A stretch of 23,565 nt of DNA from a virus. A program made the translations under genes and the position numbers. The notes under the pieces are model-generated. The model was not told where the DNA came from. It made no database searches and saw only the letters and a list, made by a program, of their open reading frames with translations. The stretch lies in IMG/VR virus record IMGVR_UViG_3300044638_000839, positions 1-23,565 of that record. One strand, given 5' to 3'. Positions 14,958 to 21,203 of the stretch are shown here, piece by piece; positions within the stretch are counted from its first letter, which is position 1, and each line of letters begins with the position of its first letter.

Positions 14958-15371
14958 ATGACAGGTTCAGAGGCAGCAAGTGGGTGGCTAATTGAAAAAC
15001 TAGCGCCAGCAATCGGTGGGCTGTTCGGCGGTCTGTCACTTGCTATGTTCTGGACACCTGAAAAACTACGCGAAAAAGGGACTATTGCCAGCGTATTTAT
15101 TGCGGGTGGAATTTCCGCAATGGCGGGATTTAGTTTCACAGGAATGACTGCTTCGTATCTTGGTATATCGGGCGACAAAATAGATGTGGTGATTGGGTTG
15201 GCTTGGCTCCTTGGTTTGTGTTCCGTTGCAGTCATGAATTGGATTGCCAACTTTATGTCCAAGCGCGAACACATGGACATCGCTGAAGTTGCCGAAGAAA
15301 TCAGCAAAACGCGCCAACGCATACAAAAAACAACTCCACGTAAACGTGTTACAAGGATTAGACCAAAATGA
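14958..15371 (+). CDS. Three-segment membrane protein, putative holin
   Basis: 137 residues, beginning at the base after the preceding stop. Hydrophobic segments at about 16-32, 43-60 and 76-97 are separated by charged turns (Pro-Glu-Lys-Leu-Arg-Glu-Lys-Gly). They are followed by a strongly charged cytoplasmic-type tail (Lys-Arg-Glu-His ... Lys-Arg-Val-Thr-Arg-Ile-Arg-Pro-Lys). Three membrane passes with a basic tail fit class I holins. It is part of a cluster of membrane proteins leading to the endolysin. Function by position and topology only. Confidence 0.6.
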   Translation: MTGSEAASGWLIEKLAPAIGGLFGGLSLAMFWTPEKLREKGTIASVFIAGGISAMAGFSFTGMTASYLGISGDKIDVVIGLAWLLGLCSVAVMNWIANFMSKREHMDIAEVAEEISKTRQRIQKTTPRKRVTRIRPK

Positions 15372-15655
15372 ATGTCGGCGCTTGGTTGCTTGCCGTGCTG
15401 ATAATTGAACTGGTCGCCATACTGCTAGTCGCGTATTTGTCGTTTTCGGGTTTCTTTCACGGGATGCGAATACTTGCCAAGATTGGGGTATGGGTAATGA
15501 CCACGGGTTTAATGGTGCAAATCATGCGATCACTGCACTATTTTGAATTTGGCGCGTACCCAATCGACACCATTTTCCCGTTGTGGGTTACCAAGGACAT
15601 CGGCGCATCATTGATTGTTTTTGACCTGTTTTTACTCTCAAGAAAGAGGCGATAA
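15368..15655 (+). CDS. Small membrane protein of the lysis region
   Basis: 95 residues, starting by ATGA overlap with the putative holin. Hydrophobic segments lie at about 5-27, 36-53 and 75-91, with the tail Ser-Arg-Lys-Arg-Arg. No family recognised. It could be a second holin, an antiholin or a membrane accessory. A spanin is unlikely, since there is no lipobox and no long periplasmic domain. Confidence 0.6.
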   Translation: MNVGAWLLAVLIIELVAILLVAYLSFSGFFHGMRILAKIGVWVMTTGLMVQIMRSLHYFEFGAYPIDTIFPLWVTKDIGASLIVFDLFLLSRKRR

Positions 15656-15657
15656 AT

Positions 15658-16149
15658 ATGGATTGGCTTAAACAGATTGCACCCACTATCGCCACTGCGA
15701 TGGGTGGCCCACTGGCGGGTATGGCTGTGTCGGCTATCTCCAAGGCCATTGGCGTGGACCCCGACAAAGTGGGCGACATGATCTCCAACAACAAGCTGTC
15801 AGCAGAGCAGATCGCCCAAGTCAAGATCGCAGAGATCGAATTACAAAAGCAAGCCCAAGAACTTGGCCTCAATTTTGAAAAGCTGGAGGTCGAGGATCGT
15901 AAGTCAGCACGGGACATGCAGGCCACCACTAGAAGCTTGATGCCTCCATTGCTGGCTGGCGCTGTGACCATTGGCTTCTTCGGCATCATGGTGATGATGT
16001 TCTTCAACCAGATCGATAGCAGCAACCCGGCTATCTTGATGATGCTGGGCAGCTTGGGTACTGCGTGGACGGGAATCATCGCTTATTACTTTGGCTCGTC
16101 TGCTGGCTCCCAGGCCAAGACTGACATTCTTTCAAGGACAGCAAAATGA
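15658..16149 (+). CDS. Holin of the 3TM / gene-transfer-release type
   Basis: 163 residues. The layout matches the GTA_holin_3TM family (PF11351). It starts with a hydrophobic helix (about 7-31) in Pro-Thr-Ile-Ala-Thr-Ala-Met-Gly-Gly-Pro-Leu-Ala-Gly. A charged coiled region follows (about 45-88, with Lys-Leu-Glu-Val-Glu-Asp-Arg-Lys-Ser-Ala-Arg-Asp-Met). Two membrane segments at about 95-116 and 124-145 end in Tyr-Tyr-Phe-Gly-Ser-Ser-Ala-Gly-Ser. These proteins let the endolysin reach the cell wall. It overlaps the endolysin gene by ATGA, the usual arrangement. This is the best-supported holin here. Confidence 0.8.
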   Translation: MDWLKQIAPTIATAMGGPLAGMAVSAISKAIGVDPDKVGDMISNNKLSAEQIAQVKIAEIELQKQAQELGLNFEKLEVEDRKSARDMQATTRSLMPPLLAGAVTIGFFGIMVMMFFNQIDSSNPAILMMLGSLGTAWTGIIAYYFGSSAGSQAKTDILSRTAK

Positions 16150-16658
16150 AGGACAACTTCGAATCCGCACTTGAAGCCGTCCTCCACCATGAAGGTGGGT
16201 TTGTAAATCACCCTGCTGATCCGGGCGGCATGACCAACCTGGGCGTGACCAAAAAGGTCTGGGAGGAGTGGGTCGGTCACGAGGTTGATGAAAAGACCAT
16301 GCGTGGCCTGACGCCTGAGATTGTTGGCCCCATGTACAAAGCCAAGTATTGGGACAAAGTAAAGGGCGATGAACTGCCATCTGGCGTGGATTACGCTGTC
16401 TTTGACGCAGCAGTTAACAGTGGCCCTGGGCGTGCTGCAAAGTGGCTGCAAGGCTGTGTGGGCGTTGAGCAAGACGGTGGCATTGGTCCCAAGACACTAG
16501 CAGCAGTTTCCGCTATGAACCCTGTCGAGTTGGTCGATGACTATGCCAAGCGCCGCCTGTCCTTCCTGATGGACTTGCCGCATTGGGATACATTTGGCAA
16601 AGGTTGGGGCCGCCGTGTTGCTGCCGTGCAAACCGTAGCCGCCACCATGACTGCTTAG
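16146..16658 (+). CDS. Endolysin, GH108 muramidase with C-terminal PG-binding domain
   Basis: 170 residues, typical for the family. Residues 14-32 (His-His-Glu-Gly-Gly-Phe-Val-Asn-His-Pro-Ala-Asp-Pro-Gly-Gly-Met-Thr-Asn) are the GH108 signature with presumed catalytic Glu16. The tail (Phe-Asp-Ala-Ala-Val-Asn-Ser-Gly-Pro ... Asp-Gly-Gly-Ile-Gly-Pro-Lys-Thr) matches the PG_binding_3 partner domain. It would cut the glycan strands of peptidoglycan at lysis. No signal peptide is seen, so release depends on the holins upstream. The TAG stop overlaps the stop of the opposite-strand operon. Confidence 0.92.
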   Translation: MKDNFESALEAVLHHEGGFVNHPADPGGMTNLGVTKKVWEEWVGHEVDEKTMRGLTPEIVGPMYKAKYWDKVKGDELPSGVDYAVFDAAVNSGPGRAAKWLQGCVGVEQDGGIGPKTLAAVSAMNPVELVDDYAKRRLSFLMDLPHWDTFGKGWGRRVAAVQTVAATMTA

Positions 16659-16864
16659 GCCAAGTACACGCAAGCCGCCAAGAAAGTCAGCCACACCACG
16701 CCGACAATGCCCAGCAGCATCCACTCAGCGAAGTACCTAAGCTGCTGACGCCAGACGCTTGGCGGCAAAGGTTCGGCGGCCAGCATCACGGGTTTGTACT
16801 TAGCAACACGCACTGGGCAATCCCGGCCTTGGTTGCAGTCTCCAAAATCGTTGCAGCAGTTCAT
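16655..16864 (-). CDS. Small Cys-rich single-pass membrane protein
   Basis: 69 residues. Cysteines at 3, 4, 10 and 16 lie in Cys-Asn-Gln-Gly-Arg-Asp-Cys-Pro-Val-Arg, a motif I associate with small proteins in Burkholderiales phages. One C-terminal membrane segment lies at about 47-67. It is the last gene of the leftward early operon, overlapping its upstream neighbour by four bases. Function unknown. Its end overlaps the endolysin stop. Confidence 0.65.
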   Translation of the reverse strand: MNCCNDFGDCNQGRDCPVRVAKYKPVMLAAEPLPPSVWRQQLRYFAEWMLLGIVGVVWLTFLAACVYLA

Positions 16865-17118
16865 TGAAACTCCCTCAGTTTGTGTTTCAGATCTCTGATC
16901 TCGCCTTGGGCTTTGAGTGCATTGGCACGGGTGCGTTGGTAGTCGCTCGTGGCTTCCTTGGCCGCCGCAAGTGCCTTGTCCAGCTTCTTAGCCTCACGCT
17001 TCAAGATGCGCGTGTGCTCTTTGCGCATGGCGGCAAGCGCAGGTTCGGTGATCGCTGTGACTTGAGCCTCCGTCAACGCCAGAGTGATGACAGGGGCGCG
17101 GTAGATTTTGGCGGTCAT
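16861..17118 (-). CDS. Small helical (coiled-coil) protein, 85 aa
   Basis: Start at 17118 chosen because it forms the ATGA overlap with the preceding gene and has AAGGGGG just upstream; the in-frame extension to 17151 is not needed. After a short N-terminal strand (Ile-Tyr-Arg-Ala-Pro-Val-Ile-Thr-Leu-Ala-Leu-Thr) the protein is one long Lys/Ala/Glu/Arg-rich helix, likely a coiled coil. Function unknown. Confidence 0.65.
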   Translation of the reverse strand: MTAKIYRAPVITLALTEAQVTAITEPALAAMRKEHTRILKREAKKLDKALAAAKEATSDYQRTRANALKAQGEIRDLKHKLREFQ

Positions 17119-17357
17119 GCTTGCCCCCTTGCTTGGATGGCGGCGGCGCATTCCATAGCTATGCCGTAAATGGTGTATTCAGCCACGTTGTTGTTGGGAT
17201 CGCTTGGGTCACCTTCCGCAATTTTTTCACACACCTTTGCACACGCCTCACGCTCATCAGCACGGACAAGGGCTTCAAAGGCTTTGAGTTTTTCCGTCGT
17301 TGGGTAATCAACTGGTGATAACCCAGCCTCACGGGCCATGTCTATCGTGGTTTTCAT
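17115..17357 (-). CDS. Small phage protein with Glu-Arg-Glu-Ala-Cys motif, 80 aa
   Basis: The sequence holds Met-Ala-Arg-Glu-Ala-Gly-Leu and Ala-Asp-Glu-Arg-Glu-Ala-Cys-Ala-Lys-Val-Cys-Glu, and ends Cys-Ala-Ala-Ala-Ile-Gln-Ala-Arg-Gly. This modular pattern recurs in many small proteins of early phage operons, but no function is known to me. ATGA overlaps on both sides place it firmly in the operon. Confidence 0.7.
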   Translation of the reverse strand: MKTTIDMAREAGLSPVDYPTTEKLKAFEALVRADEREACAKVCEKIAEGDPSDPNNNVAEYTIYGIAMECAAAIQARGQA

Positions 17358-17803
17358 GTGTTCCCCTTAATGCCGTGGGCGGCTTCAATAAGATCGATCA
17401 TTTCATATACCACACCATCACCAGCGCACCATTTTTTAACGATTGCTTTGCGCTGCTCATCCGTCAGCGGCTTGCGCTGTGCTGCGGGTGGGGTGGTGGA
17501 CAGCCAGTGCTTGCCAGCCCGTACAACGTATTCGGATGTCAGCATCTTCAGAGTGATGGTGTCCTGCTCAAAGTCTGCTTCCTCAATTTCACAGGGCCAC
17601 GCCACAGGCTCCTGCACAGGTACTGGCTCATAGTCCAGCCCCAACTCTCTGGCGTTTTCTGCTTTCCTGTCGAGGGCTGCGTTTGCAAGGGCTTGCTTGA
17701 TGGCGGTGATAGCTTCAGTTAAGTTGTGATCCAAAGTCCCTGTCCACGGGGCTTCACACATCTCCAGAGCCTCCAGCGCCAGCTTTAATGCTTCGTCTTT
17801 CAT
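17354..17803 (-). CDS. Early-operon protein of unknown function, 149 aa
   Basis: The N-terminal helix (Ala-Leu-Lys-Leu-Ala-Leu-Glu-Ala-Leu-Glu) and Ile-Thr-Ala-Ile-Lys-Gln-Ala-Leu are typical of a mosaic family of small phage proteins. The middle carries Pro-Val-Pro-Val-Gln-Glu-Pro-Val-Ala-Trp, and the later part Ser-Thr-Thr-Pro-Pro-Ala-Ala-Gln-Arg-Lys-Pro-Leu-Thr-Asp-Glu-Gln. These pieces are often shuffled between phages. No catalytic motif. A ribosome binding site (AAGGAGA) precedes the start at 17803. Confidence 0.7.
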   Translation of the reverse strand: MKDEALKLALEALEMCEAPWTGTLDHNLTEAITAIKQALANAALDRKAENARELGLDYEPVPVQEPVAWPCEIEEADFEQDTITLKMLTSEYVVRAGKHWLSTTPPAAQRKPLTDEQRKAIVKKWCAGDGVVYEMIDLIEAAHGIKGNT

Positions 17804-17967
17804 TTGACTCTCCTTACTTTTTCAAATGTCACTTGCTTTTCGGGCGGGGGTGGGGTCATCTTTTCGCTTGGCGGTGTCCAGCCGTACTTACGCCACAAAG
17901 CCTGGACATCTGCGCCTGATGACCATTTGTAATCAGGATGCCCTACGGGGATGTAAGGTTTAGTCAT
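17800..17967 (-). CDS. Small protein, 55 aa
   Basis: ATG at 17967 reads Met-Thr-Lys-Pro-Tyr-Ile-Pro-Val-Gly-His-Pro-Asp-Tyr-Lys-Trp, then Ala-Leu-Trp-Arg-Lys-Tyr-Gly-Trp-Thr-Pro-Pro, a run of four prolines, and a basic end. The stop overlaps the next start by ATGA, and the start overlaps the stop of the gene before it, which closes an otherwise empty gap in the operon. Function unknown; the Trp/Tyr/Pro content is unlike a random frame. Confidence 0.65.
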   Translation of the reverse strand: MTKPYIPVGHPDYKWSSGADVQALWRKYGWTPPSEKMTPPPPEKQVTFEKVRRVK

Positions 17968-18091
17968 CGCTTAACTCCTCGTCAAGTTCGTATTCAGGAT
18001 TACCCAACTCGCTGTTCATCTCGCGCCTGTGACGCTGGCGCTCAAACTTGTCATCGTAGTATTCATCTGGGAGGTCATCGTAATCAGTCAT
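17960..18091 (-). CDS. Very acidic small protein, 43 aa
   Basis: Start at 18091 (Met-Thr-Asp-Tyr-Asp-Asp-Leu-Pro-Asp-Glu-Tyr-Tyr-Asp-Asp), chosen because it overlaps the preceding stop by ATGA with GGTGGA upstream; a longer in-frame reading to 18283 runs through the neighbouring gene and is rejected. Asp/Glu dominate both ends around a short basic segment (Arg-Gln-Arg-His-Arg-Arg). Small acidic phage proteins sometimes mimic DNA, but here there is no evidence beyond charge. Confidence 0.55.
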   Translation of the reverse strand: MTDYDDLPDEYYDDKFERQRHRREMNSELGNPEYELDEELSDD

Positions 18092-18231
18092 AACGTCCAC
18101 CCATAAACCAAAACGGCGGCAAGACCAATGCCGATGACAAGTGCGGTGATTAGGTCCAGCGCAGCCTCGGCACGGGCGTGCAGCTTGGCGGCCTTGACTT
18201 GATAGTGCTGGTGATATTTGTGGTGCTTCAT
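18088..18231 (-). CDS. Small single-pass membrane protein, 47 aa
   Basis: From ATG 18231, with GGAG just upstream: a His/Lys/Tyr-rich N-terminus (Lys-His-His-Lys-Tyr-His-Gln-His-Tyr), an Ala/Lys helix, and one membrane segment (about 26-44, Leu-Ile-Thr-Ala-Leu-Val-Ile-Gly-Ile-Gly-Leu). The start and stop both form ATGA overlaps with neighbours, supporting a real gene. Function unknown. Confidence 0.6.
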   Translation of the reverse strand: MKHHKYHQHYQVKAAKLHARAEAALDLITALVIGIGLAAVLVYGWTL

Positions 18232-18668
18232 GATTTCTCCTCAAGTTTTCGTTTTTTGCCTTTGATGGCCGGACTGTTTTCACCTATGCGTGATTTGCAA
18301 TACTCAATAAACTTGGGCATATTGAGGTTTTCTTTTTGCGTCCCCCATCGCAGGTTTTCTGGTTTGTTGTTGAGGGCGTTTTCATCAAGATGCAAAACCA
18401 CTGCGCGCTCAAACGGGGCCGGGCCGTGAAAGGCTTCGCACACAAGTCGATGGATTTTCAGGTTTCCCAACTTCCTGTTTGACAATCCCATGTATTCGTG
18501 CCGTGCTGTTTTTGATGCCTTGGTTTTGAACCCATATGTAGGTTTTGGTTGATATGCTCGAGTGCCTCCATTTGGCAATGGTGCAACACCATCTGGCAAC
18601 TTCACTCGCCCCAATGAGCTAGCCATTAAGCCTGGCTTGCTCGGTACTGGCTTCCAATGTTCAGTCAT
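18228..18668 (-). CDS. HNH homing endonuclease (NUMOD4-HNH type)
   Basis: 146 residues. The N-terminal His-Trp-Lys-Pro-Val-Pro is a NUMOD4-like start. Residues about 71-81 (Lys-Ile-His-Arg-Leu-Val-Cys-Glu-Ala-Phe-His) and 91-110 (Leu-His-Leu-Asp-Glu-Asn ... Asn-Asn-Lys-Pro-Glu-Asn-Leu-Arg-Trp-Gly-Thr) form the HNH_3 nuclease with His93, Asn97, Asn101 and Asn105. The Lys-rich C-terminus (Lys-Lys-Arg-Lys-Leu-Glu-Glu-Lys) likely touches DNA. Such free-standing enzymes nick or cut near related sequences and spread their own gene. It sits in the early operon, separated by a 23-base gap from the SSB-like gene. Confidence 0.85.
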   Translation of the reverse strand: MTEHWKPVPSKPGLMASSLGRVKLPDGVAPLPNGGTRAYQPKPTYGFKTKASKTARHEYMGLSNRKLGNLKIHRLVCEAFHGPAPFERAVVLHLDENALNNKPENLRWGTQKENLNMPKFIEYCKSRIGENSPAIKGKKRKLEEKS

Positions 18669-18691
18669 TTAGACATGATAGCACATCAATT

Positions 18692-18946
18692 CTAAAAGGG
18701 CAAGTCTGTATCGTCATCAAACGCTGCTGGACGGCGCTCTTGGCGCTCTTCTTGCGGCTTGGGGTCGTTGATGTATGCCCAACCATCCCACCCGCCTTCG
18801 CGCAGTGGGATGCTGTCCAGCTTGAGCATTTCACCGTTTTTGGTGTTGATGATTGAGCCAATACGCTGATAACGTTTTTTGCGCTCTCCGTTGGCGTTTG
18901 TGTACTCGCCTGTAATGCACGAGATTTCTTTGCTGATACGGGACAT
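18692..18946 (-). CDS. Small SSB-like protein
   Basis: 84 residues from ATG 18946, where GGAG is seven bases upstream; an ATG at 18952, overlapping the preceding stop, is possible but leaves only one base after GGAG. A beta-rich core (Tyr-Gln-Arg-Ile-Gly-Ser-Ile-Ile-Asn ... Met-Leu-Lys-Leu-Asp-Ser-Ile-Pro-Leu) is followed by a linker and the acidic tail Phe-Asp-Asp-Asp-Thr-Asp-Leu-Pro-Phe. This copies the C-terminal tip by which SSB proteins recruit partners. It lies next to the YqaJ-type nuclease. Single-strand binding is inferred from the tail and context. Confidence 0.65.
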   Translation of the reverse strand: MSRISKEISCITGEYTNANGERKKRYQRIGSIINTKNGEMLKLDSIPLREGGWDGWAYINDPKPQEERQERRPAAFDDDTDLPF

Positions 18947-18948
18947 TT

Positions 18949-19584
18949 TCATTCTCCAATGATTGATTTAAGGGCGGTGACTTTGGCATCTACTTCAGCC
19001 AAAAACGTGGTGACCTCATCTTCAGCAATCTTCAGCCATTCGGCATTGCGTTCGACTCGGTGAATAAATAACTGGGCCTTGGCTGGCATCCTGGGGTCAA
19101 AGACTACGTAATCGCACCAAGACCGATCAGCGCAGCGCATTTGCCACTGCATCTGGGCGTAGTACTTTGCTTCGACAGGGTTGCCGCCTTGCGAGTGGGT
19201 AAGCCAAACTTCAAGGGCTGTGCTGGATGACGGGCATTTAATCTCGACCATGCCATCATCACCCACCAAGCCATCAGGCGAGGCACCAGCAGCCTCAATG
19301 TCGGGGTGAGGTATGAATCCTACTTCCTCGACCATTTGTCCCGTATGCGCCTCATACGCAGCCCGTGCAAAGGGTTCCTGTTCTGTACCCCACTGCATTG
19401 CTGCATTACTGAATGACTCGGCCTTGGTCTGGGTGATGCGCTCCAGGACAAGCTGTGTCATGTAATTGGTACGGCTTGCGCTGTAACCCGTTTTTGTTTT
19501 GGCAAGCACATCAGCCAAGCGGCTGGCGGTGACTTTGCCCAAGCGGTTGGCAAACCAGCTTTCGGTTCCTTGTTCTTCAGACAT
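18949..19584 (-). CDS. YqaJ-type viral recombination exonuclease
   Basis: 211 residues, usual for the family. Asn-Arg-Leu-Gly-Lys-Val-Thr-Ala-Ser near residue 13, Gly-Thr-Glu-Gln-Glu-Pro-Phe-Ala near 66, and the PD-(D/E)xK core Ala-Ser-Pro-Asp104-Gly-Leu-Val-Gly ... Val-Glu114-Ile-Lys116-Cys-Pro mark a lambda-exonuclease-like nuclease. It would resect double-stranded ends to give 3' single strands for the annealing protein encoded upstream in the same operon. The gene overlaps its upstream neighbour by eight bases. Confidence 0.9.
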   Translation of the reverse strand: MSEEQGTESWFANRLGKVTASRLADVLAKTKTGYSASRTNYMTQLVLERITQTKAESFSNAAMQWGTEQEPFARAAYEAHTGQMVEEVGFIPHPDIEAAGASPDGLVGDDGMVEIKCPSSSTALEVWLTHSQGGNPVEAKYYAQMQWQMRCADRSWCDYVVFDPRMPAKAQLFIHRVERNAEWLKIAEDEVTTFLAEVDAKVTALKSIIGE

Positions 19585-19921
19585 ACGATTCCCCTGTTGT
19601 TTTCTCGATCAACTTCATCGCAGCCTGGATCTCAGGTGGTTGATTTTTGAATGGCATAACTTTGTGGAAATTGTCCTTTTCTTTGTTTGAATACCAACCA
19701 ACAAATGTGCGCAAGAGTTCCAGCATCTCAGGGGCATGGGCAATCAGCATGGCATTGGCCCGTTGTTCAGCATCAGGCACTGTCCTGCGGTTGGGGATGT
19801 TGGCAATCGTTGTGCCATGAACCCCAGGCTTGCGCGTGATGATGCTGTAGGGGTTGGTTGTCCAAGGCGATGAGTAGCGCGTGTTGTCTTGAAAGTGCCA
19901 GCGTTCAGGGGTGTAGCTCAT
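19577..19921 (-). CDS. Early-operon protein with Ala-Asn-Ala-x-Leu-Ile motif, 114 aa
   Basis: Start 19921 chosen for its ATGA overlap and the GAGGGA just upstream; a longer reading to 19966 is unnecessary. It begins Ser-Tyr-Thr-Pro-Glu-Arg-Trp, and the middle has Glu-Gln-Arg-Ala-Asn-Ala-Met-Leu-Ile-Ala-His-Ala-Pro-Glu-Met-Leu. This is the hallmark of a very widespread small phage protein family of unknown function. It lies between the annealing protein and the nuclease in the operon. Confidence 0.7.
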   Translation of the reverse strand: MSYTPERWHFQDNTRYSSPWTTNPYSIITRKPGVHGTTIANIPNRRTVPDAEQRANAMLIAHAPEMLELLRTFVGWYSNKEKDNFHKVMPFKNQPPEIQAAMKLIEKTTGESYV

Positions 19922-20124
19922 ACTTCCCTCGCTTTCAGCATGGCGTCTGCATATTCGTATGCCCACGATGCCGTGGTGCGAGCATCGTCTTGGACAACGG
20001 GCGAATTAAACATAAGTTGCGCCATCGCCTTGGCTGCAAAGTAGTCGCGCAGGGTCATGCCATCATGCAGAATTTGCTTTTCTGTTACCAGTGGAAACGC
20101 TGGCCCACCTGTTTTAGCGCTCAT
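19918..20124 (-). CDS. Small phage protein with Gly-Met-Thr-Leu-Arg-Asp-Tyr-Phe motif, 68 aa
   Basis: Residues 6-11 (Gly-Gly-Pro-Ala-Phe-Pro) and 22-33 (Gly-Met-Thr-Leu-Arg-Asp-Tyr-Phe-Ala-Ala-Lys-Ala) are recurrent in tiny proteins of phage early regions. No function is known to me. It overlaps both neighbours by four bases. Confidence 0.75.
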   Translation of the reverse strand: MSAKTGGPAFPLVTEKQILHDGMTLRDYFAAKAMAQLMFNSPVVQDDARTTASWAYEYADAMLKAREV

Positions 20125-20678
20125 GATTTCTCCTGTTTGGCACGCTCAACCCGAGCTTTTTTGGCTGCAATAACTTTGGCCTGAAGCACCTGGTTGCCAT
20201 CGCAAGCTGCCAGTGCGTCTTTGTAGACCTTTGCCAATTCTTCGCTGTTGGCGCTGGCATCGATTGCAGCCAGATGGTCGGTGATATCTGGAGTTGGAAC
20301 AGCCTTGCGTGTGGCTGCGTTGCCATCGTCATCTTCAGGTGCAATTCCGCAAGCTGCCATTAGGCTGTATCGCCTTGCATATGTGAGAGCAGATCCGTAG
20401 CCTTGCGGGTCTTGCTTGGCTGCTGGCACGTGCAGCTTGCCGCACTCCAGCATCTCGCCTGACTCATGAATGAACACAGTCTCAACGGTGACCCCGGTGG
20501 TGTCCTCGCTGGTGCGTTGGACAAGGGCAATGCCAGCCCCGTTCAAGCCTTCAATGACTGCCTCAACGCAGGCCGACAAATCGGCATAGCGGCTGCGGAA
20601 GTGTGGGTTGGTGCTGCTTTTCAGGGCAGGGCCAAAGGCTTGCTGTGCCTTTACCAGTGCGGTGGCGATGTTCTTCAT
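20121..20678 (-). CDS. erf: ERF-family single-strand annealing protein
   Basis: 185 residues. Residues about 22-42 (Ser-Thr-Asn-Pro-His-Phe-Arg-Ser-Arg-Tyr-Ala-Asp-Leu) and 90-105 (Asp-Pro-Gln-Gly-Tyr-Gly-Ser-Ala-Leu-Thr-Tyr-Ala-Arg-Arg-Tyr-Ser) are the ERF superfamily signature (PF04404), named for P22 Erf. It anneals complementary single strands during recombination or genome circularisation. The C-terminal tail is Lys/Ala-rich. The YqaJ-type nuclease and SSB-like protein downstream in the same operon would complete a recombination module. Confidence 0.92.
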   Translation of the reverse strand: MKNIATALVKAQQAFGPALKSSTNPHFRSRYADLSACVEAVIEGLNGAGIALVQRTSEDTTGVTVETVFIHESGEMLECGKLHVPAAKQDPQGYGSALTYARRYSLMAACGIAPEDDDGNAATRKAVPTPDITDHLAAIDASANSEELAKVYKDALAACDGNQVLQAKVIAAKKARVERAKQEKS

Positions 20679-20956
20679 GCTGTGTACTCCAGTGCTTGTA
20701 ATTTGCTGATGCGCTCATTGATTTCTGTGACCGACTTTTGGTATTCGGCCATAAGTGCTTGTTTGCTGGCAACCAGTGCAGCTATCTGCTGTTGGCGTGG
20801 GTCGTAGTTGTCGGGGATTTCCAATTCAACTTCTTGCTGACCAACAAAAGTGCTGGTAGCTGTGTCGTCAGATTTCCAGGTGTAGGCTTGGTAGCTGCCT
20901 TGATCTTCCCAAGCGTATTGGGTGTGATACACGTAAAGTGCTGTTTTGACTTTCAT
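20675..20956 (-). CDS. Early protein with coiled-coil tail, 93 aa
   Basis: Start 20956 has AGGAG five bases upstream; the longer in-frame reading to 21013 crosses the hairpin region and is rejected. The N-terminal half is beta-rich with many aromatics (Tyr-Val-Tyr-His-Thr-Gln-Tyr-Ala-Trp). The segment Asp-Pro-Arg-Gln-Gln-Gln-Ile-Ala-Ala-Leu introduces a helix ending Leu-Glu-Tyr-Thr-Ala. I recall similar proteins next to ERF/recombinase genes in other phages, without a known function. Its stop overlaps the annealing protein's start. Confidence 0.7.
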   Translation of the reverse strand: MKVKTALYVYHTQYAWEDQGSYQAYTWKSDDTATSTFVGQQEVELEIPDNYDPRQQQIAALVASKQALMAEYQKSVTEINERISKLQALEYTA

Positions 20957-20961
20957 GATTG

Positions 20962-20978
20962 CTCCTAAAAAGACCCTT
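20962..20978 (-). repeat. Leader repeat copy 1, AAGGGTCTTTTTAGGAG
   Basis: A perfect 17-base match to 21204-21220, both on the - strand and both ending in the ribosome binding site of the gene behind. Confidence 0.85.
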
Positions 20979-21003
20979 GCGGGATTGATGGGGCCGAAGC
21001 CCC
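20967..21003 (-). promoter_or_regulatory. Two leader hairpins and T-run before the second early gene
   Basis: On the - strand GGGGC-TTCG-GCCCC (21003-20990), a C(UUCG)G hairpin, is followed by a weak CCC-GCAA-GGG hairpin (20983-20974) and TCTTTTT (20973-20967), directly before the AGGAG. It may be an attenuator, a processing site or a stability element. The second stem is only three pairs, so strong termination is not expected. Confidence 0.45.
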
Positions 21004-21009
21004 GATTGG

Positions 21010-21198
21010 TCAAGAGTACGACAACCCTTGAAACTCAAAGCTGTCAGCCAGTTCTGGTGCAGCAGACTTGCGAATGTTGATGGAAGCGCAAGCAAATCCA
21101 TAACGCTCTGCAAGGTATTGTTTGCCATCTGGCGTGTTGGCAACCACTGTAATTTCAGTGGCGTTGAAGTCTGCGGGAGAGAATGTGAAATCGGTCAT
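21010..21198 (-). CDS. First gene of the leftward early operon, 62 aa, unknown
   Basis: AGGAGG sits just upstream of ATG 21198, the strongest ribosome binding site in the operon; the upstream extension to 21255 crosses the promoter and is rejected. The protein reads as alternating strands (Thr-Glu-Ile-Thr-Val-Val-Ala-Asn-Thr-Pro-Asp-Gly-Lys-Gln-Tyr) and a short helix. First early genes of phages are often host-takeover proteins, but no homologue is recognised, so the role is open. Confidence 0.65.
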   Translation of the reverse strand: MTDFTFSPADFNATEITVVANTPDGKQYLAERYGFACASINIRKSAAPELADSFEFQGLSYS

Positions 21199-21203
21199 GT
21201 GAC

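Noticed and set aside
18092-18283. A long N-terminal extension of the acidic protein on the - strand
   Set aside because: It would overlap the 47-residue membrane protein and part of the HNH gene; the ATG at 18091 has the ATGA overlap and a ribosome binding site.
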